A DNA stretch of 34,105 nucleotides from Acidimicrobiaceae bacterium (GCA_003169675.1 PNAT01000117.1:1-34105), one strand, 5' to 3'; positions 1 through 8,272 are shown, counted from the first letter of the stretch. The notes: generated by a model from the sequence alone, not told the origin. Numbers and translations: made by a program.

Positions 1-969
1 CCGCTGCAGATCGATCCGCCGGAGCACAAGAAATACCGCAAGCTGCTCGATCCCCTCTTTGCCCCCCGCAAGATGGCCCTCCTGGAGGACCAAGTGGCCG
101 TGCTGGCCAATGACCTCATCGATCGCTTCATCAGCCGGGGTGAGGTCAACTTCGCCCAGGAGTTCTCCATCCCCTTTCCCTCGCAGGTCTTCTTGACACT
201 GTTGGGTCTGCCGCTCGACGAAGTGGACCGGTTCCTGGCCATGAAGGACGGCATCATCCGGCCGGACCATGTGACGGGGGAGCCATACGGGTCCGACGCT
301 GTCAACGCCTTCCAGCAGAAGACGGCCGACTCCGTCTACTCGTACTTCAACGAGATCCTGGACGAGCGAGAGGTGGAGGCCAAGGACGACCTGCTCTCCC
401 ACTTCTTGGGCGCCGAGGTCGATGGCCACCGCCTCACCCGTGAGGACATCCTCGACATTTCGTTCCTGCTCCTCATCGCTGGCCTCGACACGGTGACGGC
501 CACCCTCGACTGCATGTTCGCGTACCTGTCGGAGCACCCTGAGCAGCGCCGCCAGCTGGTCGACGACCCGAGCCTCATCCCCTCGGCCATAGAGGAACTG
601 ATGCGCTGGGAAACGCCGGTCATGGGCGTGGTCCGCGTGGCCGTCGAGGACACCGAGCTGGGGAACTGTCCCATCCCCAAGGGCGACCAGGTGATGATCA
701 TGATCGGCTCGGCCAACACCGACGGGTCCGAGTTCGAGGATCCCGACGTGGTGCGGTTCGATCGAGCGGAAAACCGGCACATCGCCTTCGGCGGTGGCGT
801 CCACCGCTGCCTGGGCTCGCACCTGGCCCGCATGGAGTTGCGGGTGGCGCTGCGGGAATGGCACCGGCGGATCCCCGAGTACTCGGTGGAGCCGGGCCAC
901 AACCTGGTCTACACGCCGGCCATCCGCTCCATTGAGGACTTCCCCATGCGCTTTACCGCGCTGCCCTAA
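1..969 (+). CDS. Cytochrome P450, 3' part (5' end outside window)
   Basis: The frame is open from base 1 and encodes 322 residues up to TAA, so the first roughly 80 residues of a usual 400-residue bacterial P450 are missing. The first codons read DPPEHKKYRKLLDPLF, the usual B'/C-helix region of soluble bacterial P450s. The I-helix oxygen-binding motif is AGLDTV around codons 159-164. The ExxR motif is ELMR in the K helix. The heme loop is FGGGVHRCLG, with the axial thiolate Cys at codon 270. All catalytic hallmarks are therefore present. It is probably a soluble class I P450 needing a ferredoxin and a reductase; neither is seen here. It converges on the next gene, and the two stop codons overlap by a few bases. 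The substrate cannot be read from the sequence. An ATG at base 73 is internal and is not the start. Confidence 0.95.
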   Translation, partial: PLQIDPPEHKKYRKLLDPLFAPRKMALLEDQVAVLANDLIDRFISRGEVNFAQEFSIPFPSQVFLTLLGLPLDEVDRFLAMKDGIIRPDHVTGEPYGSDAVNAFQQKTADSVYSYFNEILDEREVEAKDDLLSHFLGAEVDGHRLTREDILDISFLLLIAGLDTVTATLDCMFAYLSEHPEQRRQLVDDPSLIPSAIEELMRWETPVMGVVRVAVEDTELGNCPIPKGDQVMIMIGSANTDGSEFEDPDVVRFDRAENRHIAFGGGVHRCLGSHLARMELRVALREWHRRIPEYSVEPGHNLVYTPAIRSIEDFPMRFTALP

Positions 970-2444
970 GAGGGATGCGGAGGATCGATCCCCGCCGTCC
1001 CCCCGTCGCCGACATGCTCGGTCCAATGCTCACCACTCCAGAATCGCCACGCGTGGCGCCCGGAGGGGTCGGCGTACCACCCCGCCGGAACGCCTGGACT
1101 TTCAGGCCGCCCCCGGCCCGCCGGAGGTGGCTCAGGATGACGGCGGGCCTGACGGCTGAGTTCGGAGAGCCGGCCGACGAGGTGGTCTGACTCTTCCACC
1201 GTCCGATCGCGGAACTCGGCGTGTGTGCTCTTGCCCGCCACGTCGACGTGGACCGTGGCGAGGCCGAGGAGGCGTTGGACGGGTCCCTGGACGCGGCGGA
1301 TGCTTTGGCATTTCTCCAGGGGCACCCAGGTGGTCTCCTTGTTCAGTCGGCCCGTGACGCAGACAGCGTGGGTGTCGTCGTGACCGGCGGAGAGGAAGTG
1401 GTAGCTGAGGGGCGCCTTGAGACGGGCCTTTCGGGGTGGTGGTGTCCGGTCGGGCGCGGGACCTCCGAGGAGCCGGACGATCATGTGCCACGAGTCGTGC
1501 CGAGTGCCCACGGGGAGGAGCGACTTGCGGACCACTCCGGTGCCCTCACCGCGCTGGTTCCGCCTGGTGGCTCCGGCGATGTCCACCTCCAACCGGCACC
1601 AGCCCAGAGGTCGCCACAAGAAGGGTTGCACCTGGCGAACCGCCTGGATCCGGCCGTAGGGGATGGTCTCGGACACGGTCTGGAGGAGGCCACGCCGGAT
1701 GCGCAGGCCTTCGGGCGCCTCCACTGCCTCGAAGTGGTACTGGCCCGAGAGCCTTCTCCACATCACGCTGGCGAAGCTGAAGAGGTAGACGGCGAGGACG
1801 CCGGCGGCGGCGGTGGCGGCGCGGGGGGCGAAGTGGTCCAGCACGAGAAGTGTGCCGACCGTGCCGATCAGGACGATGCTCACGACCGAGAGCAACACCG
1901 AGCCGACCAACCGGCCGGTGGTCACGGTGGCCATCGGGCGCTCCGGGGTGTCGATGGTGACCCCGTCGGGCTCGTGCCGCTGACCCAGCAGGATGCCCCG
2001 CACCGCGATCGCTTCGGATTCGGCGAGGTAGGCCAGCTTGCCGTCCGTCGAGCCGGAGCCGGCCAACCGGATGCGCAGTTCGGAGATGCCCAGGACCCGG
2101 GCCAGCAGGGGGCGGAAGATGTCGACGGCTTGAATGCGGGCCAGGGGAAGCCGCCGGGAATCCCTGCGGATGAGCCCGGTCTCGATCCGGAGTGTGTCAC
2201 CCTCGATCCTCCAACGGGTCACCATCCAGTGGATGAACCCGACCACGGCGGAGATCACCCCGAAGGCGATCAGGATGTAGCCCTGCCCCGAGCTTTTCCC
2301 GCCGTTGGTGTGCGCCGAGGAGATCACGAACCCGAGGACCAGGGCGGGGACCACCCGTCCGCTGCGGGCCAGCGGCGTCAAGGGATGCAACCGGTGCCAT
2401 TCGCCGTCGGCGGGTTCCATCTGTCCCGAAGGAGCGATACTCAC
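966..2444 (-). CDS. Membrane protein with three bacterial PH (bPH2, DUF304) domains and C-terminal DUF2510
   Basis: 492 residues with a GTG start that overlaps the TGA stop of the upstream gene (GTGA), which indicates translational coupling. Three bPH2-type segments can be read by their repeated pattern 'G-L-(I/L)-x-x-x-x-x-x-(I/L)-P-x-x-(R/K)-(I/C)-Q': about residues 85-130, 247-292 and 362-405. Hydrophobic segments suggest membrane spans near 31-42, 55-73, 178-203 and 208-229. The C-terminus (about 451-480) carries a DUF2510 motif, PAGWYADPSG followed by RFWSGEHWTEH. The architecture matches the YdbT family, which usually pairs with a short YdbS-type partner, as here. The family is membrane-bound; its role is not established, and cell-envelope or stress functions are inferred by others. 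The DUF2510 tail is the unusual part. Confidence 0.85.
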   Translation of the reverse strand: MSIAPSGQMEPADGEWHRLHPLTPLARSGRVVPALVLGFVISSAHTNGGKSSGQGYILIAFGVISAVVGFIHWMVTRWRIEGDTLRIETGLIRRDSRRLPLARIQAVDIFRPLLARVLGISELRIRLAGSGSTDGKLAYLAESEAIAVRGILLGQRHEPDGVTIDTPERPMATVTTGRLVGSVLLSVVSIVLIGTVGTLLVLDHFAPRAATAAAGVLAVYLFSFASVMWRRLSGQYHFEAVEAPEGLRIRRGLLQTVSETIPYGRIQAVRQVQPFLWRPLGWCRLEVDIAGATRRNQRGEGTGVVRKSLLPVGTRHDSWHMIVRLLGGPAPDRTPPPRKARLKAPLSYHFLSAGHDDTHAVCVTGRLNKETTWVPLEKCQSIRRVQGPVQRLLGLATVHVDVAGKSTHAEFRDRTVEESDHLVGRLSELSRQARRHPEPPPAGRGRPESPGVPAGWYADPSGRHAWRFWSGEHWTEHVGDGGTAGIDPPHPS

Positions 2445-2920
2445 ATGCCCGCAGCCTTGGATTCGCCCAGTTCGGTGAGGCGGTCCCGGAGCCGGGCGGC
2501 CTCATCCTGGGCCAGCCCTGGTATGCGGGCGTCGCTGGCAGCGGCGGCCGTGTGGAGCTTGACCGTCGACAGGTGGAACATCCGTTCCACCGGGCCGGCG
2601 GTCACTTCGACGAACTGCATGCGCCCATAGGGGACGACCGAGAGGCGATGCACCATCACGCCGCGCGCCACGATGAGATCCTCGTGGCGTTCCTGATAGC
2701 GCCAGGCCAAGAAGCGCCGGCGCACGAACCAGGCCGTCAGGGCCCCGGCTGCGCCCACGGCCACGACGCTGATGACGCCCGCCACGCCACCGAAGGCGGC
2801 GGTGAAGATCGGTCCGATGAGCAGGGCCAGCACGACGGTGACGACGCCCAGCTCGGCCTGGCGCATGTGCCACAAGGCTGGCGCGGGATGGAGCCAGCCC
2901 TGGTCTTCGGGCGATGTCAT
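2441..2920 (-). CDS. Short bPH2 (DUF304) membrane protein, YdbS-like
   Basis: 159 residues from the ATG at 2920, beginning MTSPEDQGWLHPAP. The frame stays open upstream to 3112, but that stretch overlaps the divergent gene's start and has no family character, so the ATG at 2920 is preferred. Two hydrophobic helices (about residues 28-45 and 47-66) are followed by one bPH2 domain, with GVMVHRLSVVPYGRMQFVEV and then VERMFHLSTVKLHT. This is the standard YdbS layout. It lies immediately upstream of the three-domain bPH2 gene and overlaps it by 4 bases, so the two products are probably made in fixed ratio and may form a complex. It is divergent from the SCO6745-like gene, with 42 bases between the starts. 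Confidence 0.85.
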   Translation of the reverse strand: MTSPEDQGWLHPAPALWHMRQAELGVVTVVLALLIGPIFTAAFGGVAGVISVVAVGAAGALTAWFVRRRFLAWRYQERHEDLIVARGVMVHRLSVVPYGRMQFVEVTAGPVERMFHLSTVKLHTAAAASDARIPGLAQDEAARLRDRLTELGESKAAGM

Positions 2921-2962
2921 GGGAGAGACGTTAAGGGTTCGGGCCCGCGTAGGGTTCCCACC

Positions 2963-3856
2963 ATGACGACGACGCTTGGTCCCCAGACACGCCAACTGGC
3001 CATGGCCCTCGAACCCGTGGCCGGCCAGGTCTACTTCTCGCCCGAGTGCCATGGAGAATACGAGAAGCTCGGCTTCTCGCCCAGTCCCGGGGCACTGGGC
3101 AACGGCGTCCACCTCCCCGACGGTCCGGCCTACTTCACCAGCCGGGGGTCGGTCATGGGCCAGGTACCCGGCCAGGTGGTGGCGGCCGCCTTCGCCGTCT
3201 TCAACCCGGACGCAGTGGTGCCCTCGGTGGCCTTGGGTTGGAGCAGGTGCGATGCCGCCACCATCTGTGCGGCCCGCACCCGCGGAGCCACGGCACAGCT
3301 GGTGCGCATTCTCGGTGCCGAACCGGCGGGGTTGGCGCGGGCCACCGAGCTCCTCGGCGAAGCAGTGGCCCCGTTACGGCCCGAAGGTCGGCCCCTTTTC
3401 GCCGGGCTGCTGAGCCTGGGTCTGCCCGGTGACCCCATGGGCGACATGTGGCGCCTGGCCGACGTCCTGCGCGAGTACCGGGGGGACGCCCACACGGCGG
3501 CGTGGGTGGCGGCCGGTCTCGATGCCACCGAAGTGGGCCTGCTCACCGAGCTCTACTGGGGCCTGCCGCTGCGCACGTACCTGCGCACACGGGCCTGGTC
3601 CGATGCGCAGCTGGACGAGGCCGAAGTGCGGCTGGCCGATCGCGGGTTGCTGGCGGAGGGGAGATTCACCCAGGCGGGCCGGGAGTGCCGGGAGGCGATT
3701 GAGGTGGCCACCGACCGGCAGTGCGAGGTCATGGTGCGCACACTGGGTCCGGCCTTCGACGAGCTCATCGACCTTCTGGTGCCGTGGGCGGATGCCATCC
3801 GCCAGGCTGCTGGCTACCCCTCCCAGGGGCCCCACGACCTGGCCCCCATCCGCTGA
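2963..3856 (+). CDS. SCO6745/SalK-like helical protein
   Basis: 297 residues from the ATG at 2963. The frame is open further upstream, but there it is antisense to the bPH2 gene. The N-terminal half has features of the actinobacterial SCO6745 (SalK-like) family: a YFSPE segment, then an 'EKLGFS' stretch, and FYTSRG-like FTSRGSVMGQVPG before an alanine-rich helix with FNP. The C-terminal half looks like a winged-helix region: 'LLTELYWGLPLRTYLRTRAW', then 'EVRLADRGLLAEG' and 'FTQAGRECREAIE', a pattern typical of 'helix-turn-helix family' annotation. Function is not known; SalK-type proteins sit in some antibiotic clusters but also in many ordinary genomes. The assignment comes from recalled family features, not a search. 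It is convergent with the cupin gene. Confidence 0.7.
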   Translation: MTTTLGPQTRQLAMALEPVAGQVYFSPECHGEYEKLGFSPSPGALGNGVHLPDGPAYFTSRGSVMGQVPGQVVAAAFAVFNPDAVVPSVALGWSRCDAATICAARTRGATAQLVRILGAEPAGLARATELLGEAVAPLRPEGRPLFAGLLSLGLPGDPMGDMWRLADVLREYRGDAHTAAWVAAGLDATEVGLLTELYWGLPLRTYLRTRAWSDAQLDEAEVRLADRGLLAEGRFTQAGRECREAIEVATDRQCEVMVRTLGPAFDELIDLLVPWADAIRQAAGYPSQGPHDLAPIR

Positions 3857-3894
3857 AGGGCCATGTGCGGGAGCTCGAGCTCGGTGCAGGTCCC

Positions 3895-4293
3895 TTACGC
3901 CACCGGACGGTGCTCGGTGCCGCGGCCGGGCGTGATGAACAGGGCTTGGCCCGGCTCGTGCACGCGAGCGGTGTGCCACACATTGGCGGGGTTGACCATG
4001 GCCTCTCCGGGGCGCAAGGCCACCACGTGCTCGCCGTCGTCGAGATCTTGAATGATGTCGACGCGCCCGGAGATGAGGTACACCACTTCCTCGCCCGCCG
4101 GATGCCGCTCCCATGTGTCCCACGTCTCGTCTTGTGGGGTGATGCAGACCAACCGGCCTTCGTCGCCGTCGGGCTCGGAAATGGCTCCATAGGCCTCCAA
4201 GCACTCCGGCGTCCACACGAATTCAGGGATGGGTGTGGCCCTCACCCCGAGCCCGAGGTGGATGAAGGTCTGGGAGAGGTCGAAGGCGCTCAC
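3895..4293 (-). CDS. Cupin-domain protein
   Basis: 132 residues from a GTG at 4293, which sits one base after the TGA of the upstream gene, consistent with coupling. The upstream in-frame extension overlaps that gene and is rejected. The cupin core is seen as 'ERHPAGEEVVYLISGRVDI' (motif 1, G-x5-H-like with a conserved E), followed by 'LRPGEAMVNPANVWHTARV' (motif 2, P-G-x-x-H type). The metal ligand set looks reduced: motif 1 gives one His and a Glu, and motif 2 ends in NVWH. Such stand-alone cupins may be dioxygenases, isomerases or simple ligand binders. It is the last gene of the minus-strand run that begins with the acyl-CoA dehydrogenase, so it may act in the same pathway. Confidence 0.8.
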   Translation of the reverse strand: MSAFDLSQTFIHLGLGVRATPIPEFVWTPECLEAYGAISEPDGDEGRLVCITPQDETWDTWERHPAGEEVVYLISGRVDIIQDLDDGEHVVALRPGEAMVNPANVWHTARVHEPGQALFITPGRGTEHRPVA

Positions 4294-4294
4294 A

Positions 4295-5005
4295 TCAGTA
4301 GAGCGGCGACCAGCTGGCGCTGCGCAGGATCCGGCTCTCCCACGTGTCGCGCACGGCCAGGGCATCGTGCATCCAGGTGCCGGGCGCCGTGGCCGGCGGG
4401 GGCAGATCGTTGGCCAGCAGGTAGATCAGCGCCTTCTGGTTGACCACCCGCTGCCACAGGATCACCTCGGTGGTCTTGTGCGAGCCGTAGACCGGTTGGT
4501 ACGCCGCCTCGAGCTCAATGATGCTCTGGCCGCCCTCCTTTGACTTGGCCAACGTGGTGTCGTAAAGCGTCCCCGCTTTATCCAGGTAGGCCTGGAGGCC
4601 TCCGGGGTAGGGCCAGGCGGTGTCCTCCATGAAGAGACTGAGCTCGTGTTCCTCCCCCGAGGTCGGCACGGTGGACAGGTCGATCTCCTGAAGGGGCGAC
4701 CAGGTTACCGGGGTGAGGATCTTGGCCTCGCACTGGTGGCGCATGCCGTCGACCCGGGCCGACCATTGAGCCAGATCGCCGTGGCGGACCCGGTCAGCCA
4801 ACGCCGACCACGCAGCGGCATCGCGGCAACCGGTGATGGTCATCACGGTGTAGGCGGCACCGCTCCCGTGGGCCAGCCGCAGGTACCACAACAGGCGTGC
4901 CTGGTCGCCCTGGCCGAGCGCGGGCAGGAGTTCATCCCGGTAGGCTTGGTCGAAGGCGCCTTCGTGCGCACCGGCCACCCGGTGCACTTCGTGGAGCAGG
5001 AGCAC
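4295..5005 (-). CDS. Uncharacterised protein, possibly NIPSNAP/dimeric alpha-beta barrel type
   Basis: 236 residues. The start is a GTG at 5005 because a clear Shine-Dalgarno GGAGGT (complement of 5011-5016) lies 5 bases upstream, and because the longer frame runs into the dehydrogenase gene. The sequence begins VLLLHEVHRVAG and contains 'AYTVMTITGCRDAAAWSAL', then later 'LFMEDTAWPYPGGLQAYLDKAG' and 'IELEAAYQPVYGSHKTTEVILWQ'. Two halves that each look like a beta-alpha-beta unit with aromatic-rich strands suggest a tandem ferredoxin-like (NIPSNAP or ABM-like) fold. That is an inference from pattern only. No catalytic motif is recognised. Its place between the SDR (22-base gap) and the cupin (1-base gap) ties it to the same operon. 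Confidence 0.7.
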   Translation of the reverse strand: MLLLHEVHRVAGAHEGAFDQAYRDELLPALGQGDQARLLWYLRLAHGSGAAYTVMTITGCRDAAAWSALADRVRHGDLAQWSARVDGMRHQCEAKILTPVTWSPLQEIDLSTVPTSGEEHELSLFMEDTAWPYPGGLQAYLDKAGTLYDTTLAKSKEGGQSIIELEAAYQPVYGSHKTTEVILWQRVVNQKALIYLLANDLPPPATAPGTWMHDALAVRDTWESRILRSASWSPLY

Positions 5006-5027
5006 GGCATACCTCCAGAGGTAGCGA

Positions 5028-5801
5028 TCAGTGGGTGGTGGCGATGCCGCCGTCCACCGGGATGATGGCCCCGGTGAGGTAGGCCCCCGCCCGTGACGAT
5101 AGGAAGATGGCCGCGCCCGCCATGTCGTCGGGACGGCCGATGCGCTTGAGTGGCGCGCCGGCGGCGATCTGCTCCCCGAAGGCATCCAGTGTGGCGGCCA
5201 TCATTTTGGACGGGAAGGGCCCTGGTGCGATGGCGTTCACTGTGATGCTCGGAGCCAGGCGCTTGGCCAGGTGCCTGGTCAACTGGTGCACGGCGGCCTT
5301 GGAGGCTGAGTACGAGTAGGTCTCGAGCAACGGCACCTGGATCCCGTCGATGGACCCGATGTTGATGACCCGGGCCGGCTCCTCGGTGGTACCGGCCGCC
5401 TGGAGGAGCGGGACGAGGAACTTGGTCAGATGGAAGACGCCCTTGACGTTGAGCGCGAGCACCCGCTCGAAGGCTGCCTCGTCGAAGTCGGCCAGGGGCG
5501 TGCCCCAGGTGGCCCCGGCGTTGTTCACCAGGATGTCCAATTGATCGACCCGCGACGCCATCTCGTCGGCCAGGCGACGGCATTCGGCTTCCGTGGACAG
5601 GTCGGCCGGTATCCCGAGGCAGGTGCCCAACTCCGAGAGCTCGGCCGCCACCTGAGCGCAAACGTCCGCCTTGCGCGACGAGATGTAGACCGTGGCCCCG
5701 GCTTCGACGAATCCCTTGGCGATCATTTTCCCGATGCCGCGGGTGCCCCCGGTGACCAGGGCCGTCTTGCCGGCAATGGAGAAGAGGTCCTGTGCGCTCA
5801 T
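5028..5801 (-). CDS. Short-chain dehydrogenase/reductase (FabG/RhlG-like)
   Basis: 257 residues from the ATG at 5801 (MSAQDLFSIAGKTALVTGG). A 16-codon in-frame extension would overlap the upstream gene and is rejected. Classical SDR motifs are complete: the cofactor loop TGGTRGIG at 17-24 and 'ADLST' at 66-70. NNAG is at 93-96, Asn118 in ALNVKG, catalytic Ser150 in INIGS, and Tyr164/Lys168 in YSASK. The C-terminal 'AGAYLTGAIIPVDGG' is also typical. An Arg in the SSRK segment after the second strand (residues 41-44) suggests NADP(H) preference. It most resembles 3-oxoacyl reductases or alcohol dehydrogenases of the FabG/RhlG kind. In this operon it could oxidise a 3-hydroxy intermediate produced after the acyl-CoA dehydrogenase step. 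Confidence 0.93.
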   Translation of the reverse strand: MSAQDLFSIAGKTALVTGGTRGIGKMIAKGFVEAGATVYISSRKADVCAQVAAELSELGTCLGIPADLSTEAECRRLADEMASRVDQLDILVNNAGATWGTPLADFDEAAFERVLALNVKGVFHLTKFLVPLLQAAGTTEEPARVINIGSIDGIQVPLLETYSYSASKAAVHQLTRHLAKRLAPSITVNAIAPGPFPSKMMAATLDAFGEQIAAGAPLKRIGRPDDMAGAAIFLSSRAGAYLTGAIIPVDGGIATTH

Positions 5802-5823
5802 TGGCCCATTGTTGTCGGTGAGC

Positions 5824-7005
5824 TCACGGTGCGGCCAGCGCGACCGCACTGCGCAGGAGCATGCCGGCCCCGGTGCGTAGGGATTCGTCCTCCACGGAGA
5901 ACGTGGGGCTGTGGTGCATGCCGTTGATGCCCCCCCGGCTCCCGCCGCCGACGAAGAAATAGCAGCCCGGGAGATGGTTGAGGAACTCGCTCACGTCGTC
6001 GCTCGGGGACGCCGGCGGCAAGCGGACCACGGCTTCGGCTCCGAGCAGGGCCTGTGCCTGCTGCTCCACCAGGTCGGTCACGTCGCTGTCGTTGACCACG
6101 GCCGGCGTCTGTTCGGGCACCTCAAGGTCGACGGTGACCCCGTGGGAGTCCCCGATTTCGGCGCACAGGGAGCCTAGGCGGCCAAAGGCTTCTTCACGCT
6201 GGGCGTCGGTGAAGGTGCGCAGGGTTCCTGCCACGGTGGCCGTGGTGGGTACCACGTTGACGGCACTGCCGGCGGAGAGCATCCCGGCACTGCAGACGCA
6301 GTGCGACCCTTCGTAGGTGAGTCCCTCGGCCACCTCGCCCAGTCGGGCCACCAGGTCAGCGGTGGCCCGGATGACGTCGCCCTTGGCATTGAGGATGGCC
6401 CCGTGCCCGCCGGGTCCGCTCAGCGTGATGCGGAGCGAATGGGCCTCGGACATGGCGACGCCGCGGCGCAACGCCACCATGCCGGTCGGAAGTTGTGAGG
6501 TCACGTGGAAACCGACCAACCGGGCACCCGCCATGGCCTCGAGCGCGCCTCCCTCGATCATCTTCTTGGCCCCGCACAGGGCCTCCTCGCCGGGTTGGAA
6601 CAAGAAGATGTAGCGGCCCGGCAGGTCTTCCTGGCGCGCCTGCAACGCGCCGGCGACGCCGATCAATGAGGCGACATGGACATCGTGCCCGCAGGCGTGC
6701 ATGGTGCCGTCGACATCGGAATGGAACGGCGTGGCGCTGTCCTCCTGGATCGGCAGGGCGTCAATGTCGGCCCGGATGACCACCGTGCGGCCGGGCCGGC
6801 CGCCTTCGAGGGCGAAGATGCCGCCGGTGTCGGTGACGCGGCGGACCTCGTCCAGGCCCAGCGAGCCCATGCGGTCGCGGATCAGCGCAGTGGTGTGGTG
6901 CTCTGCGAAGGCAAGTTCGGGCCGGCGGTGCACCGATCGCCGATGGTCGACCATTTCATCGAACACCGCGTCGGCGGACCCGGGCCCGAAGAGGTCAGGC
7001 GGCAT
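5824..7005 (-). CDS. M20D-family amidohydrolase (hippurate hydrolase/IAA-amino acid hydrolase-like)
   Basis: 393 residues; the ATG at 7005 directly follows the TGA of the acyl-CoA dehydrogenase with no spacing. Family motifs in order: RRPELAFAE (28-35), RADIDALPIQE (78-88), the metal loop HACGHDVH (103-110, ligands Cys105 and His107), and FQPGEE (136-141, with catalytic and ligand Glu). His167 follows in GFHV, then PGGHG in the lid domain and MHHSPTF near the C-terminus. This is a full-length two-domain enzyme. The family cleaves the amide bond of N-acyl or N-aroyl amino acids, giving a free acid and an amino acid. It is cytoplasmic (no signal peptide). Operon context suggests that the acid released enters a CoA-dependent oxidation route, but the acyl group is unknown and no CoA ligase lies in this run. 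Confidence 0.95.
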   Translation of the reverse strand: MPPDLFGPGSADAVFDEMVDHRRSVHRRPELAFAEHHTTALIRDRMGSLGLDEVRRVTDTGGIFALEGGRPGRTVVIRADIDALPIQEDSATPFHSDVDGTMHACGHDVHVASLIGVAGALQARQEDLPGRYIFLFQPGEEALCGAKKMIEGGALEAMAGARLVGFHVTSQLPTGMVALRRGVAMSEAHSLRITLSGPGGHGAILNAKGDVIRATADLVARLGEVAEGLTYEGSHCVCSAGMLSAGSAVNVVPTTATVAGTLRTFTDAQREEAFGRLGSLCAEIGDSHGVTVDLEVPEQTPAVVNDSDVTDLVEQQAQALLGAEAVVRLPPASPSDDVSEFLNHLPGCYFFVGGGSRGGINGMHHSPTFSVEDESLRTGAGMLLRSAVALAAP

Positions 7006-8229
7006 TCAACGCCCGAGGAGATCGCGGGCGATGTGGGTGACCTGGATCTCGTCGGTCCCGGCGTAGATCTGGAACACCTTGGCGTCCCGGGCCAGCTGCT
7101 CGACCCGGAACTCGGACATGTACCCGTTGCCTCCGAAGAGCTGCACCGCCTCCATGGCCACGTCGGAGGCGGCTTGGGCGGAGTAGAGCTTCATGGCCGA
7201 AGCTTCGGCCAGGGTCAGGCTCTTGCCTTTCGACGACATCTCAATGTGGCGGAAGACGAGATTCTCCACGTTGAGGCGGGCGACCTCCATGCGGGCCAAC
7301 TTCAGCTGGATGAGCTGGAACTCGGCAATCGGGCGCTCCCACAGCAGTCGGTCCTTGGCGTAGGCGACCGAGAGCTTGAGGCATTCCTCAATCAAGCCGA
7401 GTGACATGGCGGCTACGCCGGCCCGCTCGGTGGTGAAGTTCCCTTTGGCGCTCTCGCGCCCCTCGCTGCCGCCGGGAGTGCCCTCACTCTCGCCCAGGAG
7501 CCGGTCCCGGCCGGCGCGCACGTCGGTGAGGAACAGCTCACCGGTCGGTGAGGAGTGCAGACCCATCTTGCGAAATGGCTTGGACTGTTCCAACCCGGGC
7601 ATGCCCTTGTCGAGGATGAAGGTAAGGACCTGCCGTTGGCGCAAGGGAGTCTCGCTCCCATCGTCAAGCTTGGCGTAGAAGACGATGGTGTCGGCGTAGG
7701 GGCCGTTGGTGATGAAGGTCTTGTTGCCGTTGAGGATGTACTCGTCACCGTCACGCTTGGCCGTCGACTTCATGCCGCCCAGGGCGTCTGATCCCGAGTC
7801 CGGCTCCGTAATGGCCCAGGCTCCGATCTTGTCCATGGTGAGGAGATCGAGACCCCACCGTTCCATCTGGGCCGGAGTGCCGCCCTTCATGATGGTGCCG
7901 CCGGCCAGACCCGTGCTCACCCCAAGTGCGGTCACGATGCCGGGACAGTAGTGGCACAACTCAATGATGGGGATCAACGTCAAGGCGGCATCACCGCCAC
8001 CTTCGGGGCGCGCCGAGCCGGTGGCACCGGATTGCTTGCGTTCCAATTGGCGCTTGAAGCTGTCACGGGCCATGGCGTCGAGGCCGAAGGTGGCGTATAG
8101 CTTGCGGATCACCTCATAGGGAGGGGTGTCGCCGTGCTCCAGCTCGTCGACGATCGGCTTGATCTCCTCCTCGACAAAACGGCGCACGGTATCGCGAATC
8201 GCCAATTGCTCTTCGGACCACTCGAACAT
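7006..8229 (-). CDS. Acyl-CoA dehydrogenase, catalytic base of isovaleryl-CoA dehydrogenase type
   Basis: 407 residues; ATG at 8229 preceded by GGGAGG. Signature 1 is AITEPDSGSDALGGMKSTA (139-157, FAD/substrate loop). Signature 2 is around LFGGNGYMSEF and the terminal IYAGTDEIQ (364-396). The residue at the medium-chain catalytic-Glu position (YEGT) is Ala390. Instead Glu268, in FTTERAGVAAMSLGL, aligns by eye with Glu254 of human isovaleryl-CoA dehydrogenase. The alternative base position suggests a branched or otherwise unusual acyl-CoA. A Gly/Glu/Ser-rich insert at about 247-262 and a variable segment at 60-80 are unusual. It is the first gene of the five-gene minus-strand run. No electron-transfer flavoprotein gene is seen nearby. 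Confidence 0.93.
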   Translation of the reverse strand: MFEWSEEQLAIRDTVRRFVEEEIKPIVDELEHGDTPPYEVIRKLYATFGLDAMARDSFKRQLERKQSGATGSARPEGGGDAALTLIPIIELCHYCPGIVTALGVSTGLAGGTIMKGGTPAQMERWGLDLLTMDKIGAWAITEPDSGSDALGGMKSTAKRDGDEYILNGNKTFITNGPYADTIVFYAKLDDGSETPLRQRQVLTFILDKGMPGLEQSKPFRKMGLHSSPTGELFLTDVRAGRDRLLGESEGTPGGSEGRESAKGNFTTERAGVAAMSLGLIEECLKLSVAYAKDRLLWERPIAEFQLIQLKLARMEVARLNVENLVFRHIEMSSKGKSLTLAEASAMKLYSAQAASDVAMEAVQLFGGNGYMSEFRVEQLARDAKVFQIYAGTDEIQVTHIARDLLGR

Positions 8230-8272
8230 GGGCTACCTCCCTAGGGACCGTGGCCGACCCTACCGGGTCCGT

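Noticed and set aside
1221-2630. Long plus-strand open frame (469 codons) opposite the bPH2 genes
   Set aside because: It is antisense to a well-supported protein pair, is dominated by Gly/Glu/Asp/His from the complementary frame, and shows no domain.
2921-3112. Longer N-terminus for the short bPH2 protein
   Set aside because: It would overlap the start of the divergent gene and carries no family features.
3868-3884. Palindrome GAGCTCGAGCTC as a terminator between the SCO6745-like and cupin genes
   Set aside because: A perfect palindrome with no loop cannot form a stable short hairpin of terminator type, and no T-run follows.
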